Shown: positions 61,101 to 64,000 of the stretch, one piece after another
How positions within the stretch are numbered: position 1 is the stretch's first letter
How the letters are laid out: every line of letters starts with the position of its first letter
DNA from: a bacterium
Lineage (GTDB): Bacteria > Hinthialibacterota > Hinthialibacteria > OLB16
Direction: 5' to 3'
Assembly (NCBI GenBank): GCA_022072055.1
Contig: JAJVIK010000013.1
Span: 124,001 to 188,000, forward strand
DNA length: 64,000 nucleotides
The notes under the pieces: model-generated
The model's input: only the letters and a program-made list of their open reading frames with translations
Database searches by the model: none
What the model was told of the DNA's origin: nothing
Translations under genes and position numbers: made by a program

Positions 61101-64000
61101 GGCTTCGCGGAGCCGGCCGATCTCATCCAGGCGGCCAGTCAGTATCTCACCCGCCGCGTGGCCTTTGAGGGCAAACCCGGCGATAAGCCTGGCGTCACCT
61201 TCCAGGTCAACCCACTCACTCGCTCGATCACCCTGCGGGGTCCGGCGACCCAACTGTCGTGGGTCACTCCGATCCTCTCCGCGGTGGAGCAGACCACCCG
61301 CCGAGGGATGAAACCGCTGGTGATCTATCCCAAGAAGACCAGCGCCACGGTCCTGTACAGCGAACTCTATCAGTTGGTTTCGAGTTACTACCCGGGCCCC
61401 TCGATCCCGCAGATCCTCCAGCTTCCTCGTCTGGACGCCGTCCTGGTGTCGGCTCGCGACGAGGACATGCCGAGGATCAAGGAATGGGTCGAGATGCTGG
61501 ATCGCGAAGGGGGAGAAAACTGGGCGATTCGCGTGGTCCCGATCAAGAATTCGGTCCCCTCCACGGTCGCCTCCGCCGTGCGAACCCTCATTCCGCCCAC
61601 CGGCGGGGTAATGCACACGGATGACGCCGCCGCGCGGATCATCATCCGGGATTCCACTCCCGCCATTGAGCGCATTGTCCACCTCATTGACCAGATCGAT
61701 CAACCGGTCGAGGGCGAAGACCTGGTCATGCAGGTGAAGAACCTCAAGACCGCCAGTGCATATTACGCCTATAACGCCCTCAACGAGTTCTCCCAGCAGC
61801 TCGCGCTGATCCGCGGCAAGTCCAAGACCAAGGCGCGCGTGGTTTACGAACCGACCTCCTCCTCGATCCTCTTCTTCGGGACTCGGCAGGATGTGGACGA
61901 GCTGATGCAGGTCGCTGAAAAACTGGATCGCGTGGCCCTTGCCGACACGAAACCGCGGATCGTGAAGCTGAACAACGCTCAAGCGTCGACGCTCTATGGT
62001 CAGCTCTCCTCGGTCCTGCCGAGGATCACCAGCCAACAGTCGCCGCCCGTGCTGATTCCCGATACGCGCCTCAACGCGCTGATCGTGGCCACCGCCCCCT
62101 CCGACGCCACCAAGGTGCTCGACCTGATCCGAAGCCTCGATAGTCCGGGCGGAGAGGGGTTCGTGCCCAAGTTTGTTCGCCTCAAGAACGCGGAGCCGTA
62201 TGCGGTCTCCTCCGCGCTCTCTCCGATCCTTTCCGGTTCGGCCAAGATCATCCCGGATCAGCGCACCAGCAGCCTGATCATCTACGACAGCACCGAGAAC
62301 GTGCAGCGCCTCATGCCCTTTATCGAGCAGTTGGACGCGACGGATGGACTCGAGGACTTTGTCCTTGAAACCTACAAGCCGACCTCGGCCTATTCGTACT
62401 ACCTCTACCTCACCCTGAGCCAATACGCCTCGCTTGTGGCGCCGAAGAAGGGCAAGACGCGCACCAAGACCGTGGTCCAATACGACACCTACACCAACAT
62501 GGTGATCCTGATGGGCCCCAAGGAGGAGGTCCACGACCTGATCGAGCTGGCCAAGAAACTCGACACGGTCACCTTCCAAGAGGCGAGACCCAAGATCATT
62601 CCCCTCAAAAACCTGAGCGCGCCCCAGTTCACGAGCCGACTATCCACGATCACTCAGGGGGTGACGAGCAGGCAGACGCCCCCCATGGTCATCCCGGACG
62701 CCCGTCTGAATTCGCTGATTGTCGCGGGAACCCCGGCCGATGTCTCAAAGATTGTGGAAATTGTTCAGCTACTGGATATCCCCGGCACGGGTGAGCTCTC
62801 CCTCCACATCCACCCGCTCAAAAACGCCGAGGCAAGCACGCTGACGGGCACGATTTCCTCCTTCATCACCTCCTTTTCCGAGGTCGGGAAGGTTTTCCCC
62901 GAGCCGAGAACGAATAGCCTGCTCATTTTGGACAGCACCGAGACCATTCAGAGGCTGATCCCGATCATCGAGGGGTTTGACACCGCGGAGTCCAGGGAGC
63001 GCTTTGTGGTGGATGTCATCCCGACAAAGACGGCGAACGTCTACGCGGTCTACAACCCCCTTTCAATGTACGCGCAGCAGCTCTCCAGCCTACGCGCCAA
63101 CCCAAGGTCCAGACCCCAGGTGATTGTGGATCCCTCCACTCAGTCGATCATTGTGATCGGACGGCGCGAGGATGTGGACGACATCAAGCGGATCGCGGAA
63201 GACCTGGACAAGCTCCAGTGGGGCGAGGGGATCGAGCCGGAATTCATCCCGCTCAAGAACGCCACCGCCTCCACCGTGGCCTCCTCGATCAGTCGCATTC
63301 TACCGTCGGTGGCCAAGGGCGGCGCCTCCGTGCAGGTTGTCCCGGATGACCGCATCAACCAAGTGATCGTGGTCACCAAACCCGATGATCTCGCCCGGAT
63401 CAAGGGGCTGATTGAGAAGCTCGACATGCCCGACGCTGTGGACCTGGAGACTCGCATCATTCCCATCGAGAACGCGGTCGCCTCCTATGTTTACAGCGCG
63501 ATCTACTCCCTCAAGAGCCCGCGCGGCATGGTCACTTACGATGTGACCACCAACTCGGTCATCCTCCGCGACAATCCCTCCGCTCTGGAGCGCCTCGTCA
63601 AATTGGTTAAGGAGCTCGACGTCAAAGAGGGCGCGGGTCTGGTCACCAAGATCATCCCGCTCAAGAACTCCAGCGCCTCCTCGGTGTACTACCCGGTCAC
63701 GACACTCAAGTCGGCCCGGGGGTACGTCAATGTGGACGTGAACTCCAACTCGCTGATTATCCGCGACACCTCGCCCTCGATGGCGATGCTGGAGGAGATC
63801 ATCGCGGATCTGGACATGCGCGACGCCCCCTCGGAATGGGTGACCGAGATCAAGCGGCTTCGTCACCTAGACCCCAACACGGTCTCGAATCTTGTAACCC
63901 AGCTCTCGACACAGATCTACCAACGCCAAGGGCGGCAACGCCCCAGGAGCTTCGCCTATCCGGAGCCGTCCTCGAATTCGGTGGTCATCATCGGGGTCAC
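58107..64000 (+). CDS. gspD: Giant GspD-position secretin-like protein, C-terminus beyond window
   Basis: From ATG 58107 (GAGG upstream) the frame stays open to the window end: at least 1,964 residues, no stop. A signal peptide covers about 1-23, then a Pro/Thr linker, then an N0 domain (about 82-155, LNFNNAELNVVLKYISDKTG). After it come two N1-type modules, eight or so near-identical-length modules of 74 residues (about 397-988), then a second array of 65-78-residue modules with the secretin-N pattern I-x-PLKN-x2-A-x3...V-x-D-x2-[TS]N-[SA]-[LV]-I-[IV] to the edge. Known GspD/PilQ are about 600-750 residues with three or four N domains. The pore-forming secretin domain lies beyond the window, so the call rests on N-domains and operon position. 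Confidence 0.82.
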   Translation, partial: MRTHLQRGAALAVSLAFACFAQGAPPSGQPETDPWSTPSGAAARRGSADSSANPFLLVAQAVQPATAPAPTPTPTSAEPGKSPLNFNNAELNVVLKYISDKTGKPVVQTGELKDKKITIINPRTQTDQENLQLLYKMLSLQGIAVVDMDELINVMPLVDARKGMLPIAGEAKEPSKVEEPITYSRRLRYVKAPELVDRLKPLVRDPDGLLADAGTNTILYTDTRSFVNRFEELVTHLDTEPFQEITTSARPVRNVPAAELVPVAQRFLRTFAGIAGEATPQTVVRVEPSLNTLILKGPAREVQALTAVLDRLDDRPRRELQFTTQRRKVNHADPETLIREGNAFLHRQSALLDFMGDMSKTTMMYEPVTRELVIRGPSAEIEALVPFLDELDAPLVSRPRKINYAEPQPLVDDSLKMLVEQYAEEGRKDFKHSITWKTDSFDPSTLIFRGPAAELDRLFPILDRFDKPTTTRSRRFYKSPEEVFPEAFDLLLDQYLQEGRPSYKHAITWRRDPLNAANIVIRGPEEELNRLFSILDRLDKSVTQRTRQIYSATPEVVIPQALERVIKMFAEEGVADLEPSIQWKRDDFNPSLIVFRGPPDELDHLFQALDLLDKPTTTQQRRFYNRSAEEVIPEALALMLDQYKQEGRPDYRHSITWRRDTLNPALMIFKGPPEELARLMAFIEQLDKVTTERSRRFYTLKPEEAIPQAISLLIDRMAEQGQSDYRPSLKWKPDRFNPSMIVFQGPPAELDGLIPLLDQIDKPTVVQQRRFFGKSPEEVLPRAYELLLKQYEQEGWPGYQHSLSWTRDPLNPALINLKGPQEELSRLAPLLERLDKTLTERSRVIQDASPEQVIPDAIARMIEQFARDGQPNYEHSIEWRRDEFNPAQIIFRAPPAELDALFPILDRVNPPLVISSRAIQNMTPELIIQPARERLKQYFVDQNRPEYEPKTTFRIDPLNRNLVLRGPQEEITALTTILSELDTPRMQHIAVTTQEFPYGFAEPADLIQAASQYLTRRVAFEGKPGDKPGVTFQVNPLTRSITLRGPATQLSWVTPILSAVEQTTRRGMKPLVIYPKKTSATVLYSELYQLVSSYYPGPSIPQILQLPRLDAVLVSARDEDMPRIKEWVEMLDREGGENWAIRVVPIKNSVPSTVASAVRTLIPPTGGVMHTDDAAARIIIRDSTPAIERIVHLIDQIDQPVEGEDLVMQVKNLKTASAYYAYNALNEFSQQLALIRGKSKTKARVVYEPTSSSILFFGTRQDVDELMQVAEKLDRVALADTKPRIVKLNNAQASTLYGQLSSVLPRITSQQSPPVLIPDTRLNALIVATAPSDATKVLDLIRSLDSPGGEGFVPKFVRLKNAEPYAVSSALSPILSGSAKIIPDQRTSSLIIYDSTENVQRLMPFIEQLDATDGLEDFVLETYKPTSAYSYYLYLTLSQYASLVAPKKGKTRTKTVVQYDTYTNMVILMGPKEEVHDLIELAKKLDTVTFQEARPKIIPLKNLSAPQFTSRLSTITQGVTSRQTPPMVIPDARLNSLIVAGTPADVSKIVEIVQLLDIPGTGELSLHIHPLKNAEASTLTGTISSFITSFSEVGKVFPEPRTNSLLILDSTETIQRLIPIIEGFDTAESRERFVVDVIPTKTANVYAVYNPLSMYAQQLSSLRANPRSRPQVIVDPSTQSIIVIGRREDVDDIKRIAEDLDKLQWGEGIEPEFIPLKNATASTVASSISRILPSVAKGGASVQVVPDDRINQVIVVTKPDDLARIKGLIEKLDMPDAVDLETRIIPIENAVASYVYSAIYSLKSPRGMVTYDVTTNSVILRDNPSALERLVKLVKELDVKEGAGLVTKIIPLKNSSASSVYYPVTTLKSARGYVNVDVNSNSLIIRDTSPSMAMLEEIIADLDMRDAPSEWVTEIKRLRHLDPNTVSNLVTQLSTQIYQRQGRQRPRSFAYPEPSSNSVVIIGV
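59739..61070 (+). repeat. Coding tandem array with exact 222-base period
   Basis: Six consecutive units begin at 59739, 59961, 60183, 60405, 60627 and 60849, each precisely 222 bases (74 codons); a seventh, less similar, begins at 61071. A unit at 59520 precedes with 219 bases. Each encodes RxRxFY-x2-[SK]PEE-[VA]-[IFL]-P-x-A..., then W-x-[RK]-D-x2-NP-x-[LM]-I-x-[FL]-[KR]-GP and a closing LLD-x-[LI]-DK. Confidence 0.9.
61952..63850 (+). repeat. Second secretin-N array with three-module superrepeat
   Basis: Modules recur as a triad: one starting near 61952, 62586 and 63234 (PRIVKLNN, PKIIPLKN, EFIPLKN) with long QSPP/QTPP loops in the first two, one with short 'DSTE' strands, and one with YYAYNAL or YYLYLTL and basic KGK loops. 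The triad length is about 640 bases. An incomplete extra module continues to the edge. Confidence 0.75.

Noticed and set aside
60444-62579. A 711-codon minus-strand open frame opposite the secretin arrays
   Set aside because: It is the mirror of a GC-rich repetitive plus-strand gene; its residues are Arg/Gly/Asp/Glu-rich with no domain, and the plus frame has clear homology throughout.
59520-63999. CRISPR-like array
   Set aside because: The regular 222-base spacing is coding and in frame, repeats are diverged rather than identical, and no spacers or cas genes exist.

Overview
The window is GC-rich (roughly 60-65% by eye), densely packed chromosomal DNA from a Gram-negative bacterium. This follows from a type II secretion operon, an RND efflux pump, many signal peptides and c-type haem proteins. 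Long Thr/Pro/Ser linkers, dockerin-like and cohesin-like modules, DUF1501 and PSD-type haem proteins, a GH28 enzyme, a ceramidase-like protein and Gfo/Idh/MocA proteins together suggest an uncultured heterotroph near the PVC group (for example Omnitrophota, Hydrogenedentota, Sumerlaeota or Planctomycetota). The phylum is inference; no 16S rRNA or tRNA gene was found.

Layout. 1-2.2 kb (-): a surface-polysaccharide glycosyltransferase-like gene cut by the left edge, and a kelch protein. 2.4-3.8 kb (+): DNA photolyase. 3.8-18.8 kb (-): a long co-directional run, in transcription order rpmG (bL33), fatty-acid desaturase, a 1.2k-residue GH13-type protein, heparinase II/III-like, ceramidase-like, an unknown secreted protein, DUF1802, RND permease and RND adaptor. 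19.1-25.0 kb (+): an export cluster with three CxxCH haem-motif proteins and a Tat-type DUF1501 protein, two of them ending in dockerin-like segments. 25.0-26.9 kb (-): sugar epimerase, esterase, Nudix hydrolase. 26.9-27.3 kb (-): a candidate promoter-hairpins-terminator unit. 27.5-29.8 kb (+): sixA, flippase, zinc-ribbon protein. 29.8-31 kb: a palindromic mobile-type repeat, a structured leader, a prepilin and a strong terminator. 31-36.9 kb (-): a duplicated cohesin-like/propeller protein, GH28 and Gfo/Idh. 37-41.3 kb (+): membrane protein, pseudopilin, ABC-2 transporter, DUF4332-like membrane protein. 41.3-46.6 kb: ankyrin protein, inositol oxygenase, IolE-like isomerase, secreted esterase and a uronate isomerase-like protein. 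46.9-49 kb (+): TPR protein and murQ. 49.2 kb to the right edge (+): type II secretion operon gspE-F-H-I-J-K-L-M-C ending in an enormous secretin-like gene.

How it fits together. The secretion operon probably exports the many signal-peptide enzymes nearby. GH28, inositol oxygenase, the IolE-like and uronate isomerase-like proteins point to use of pectin- or inositol-derived uronates. The most unusual item is the gspD-position ORF: at least 1,964 codons, about 25 secretin-N-like modules, including a run with an exact 222-nt period, and the membrane-pore domain still not reached at the window edge.
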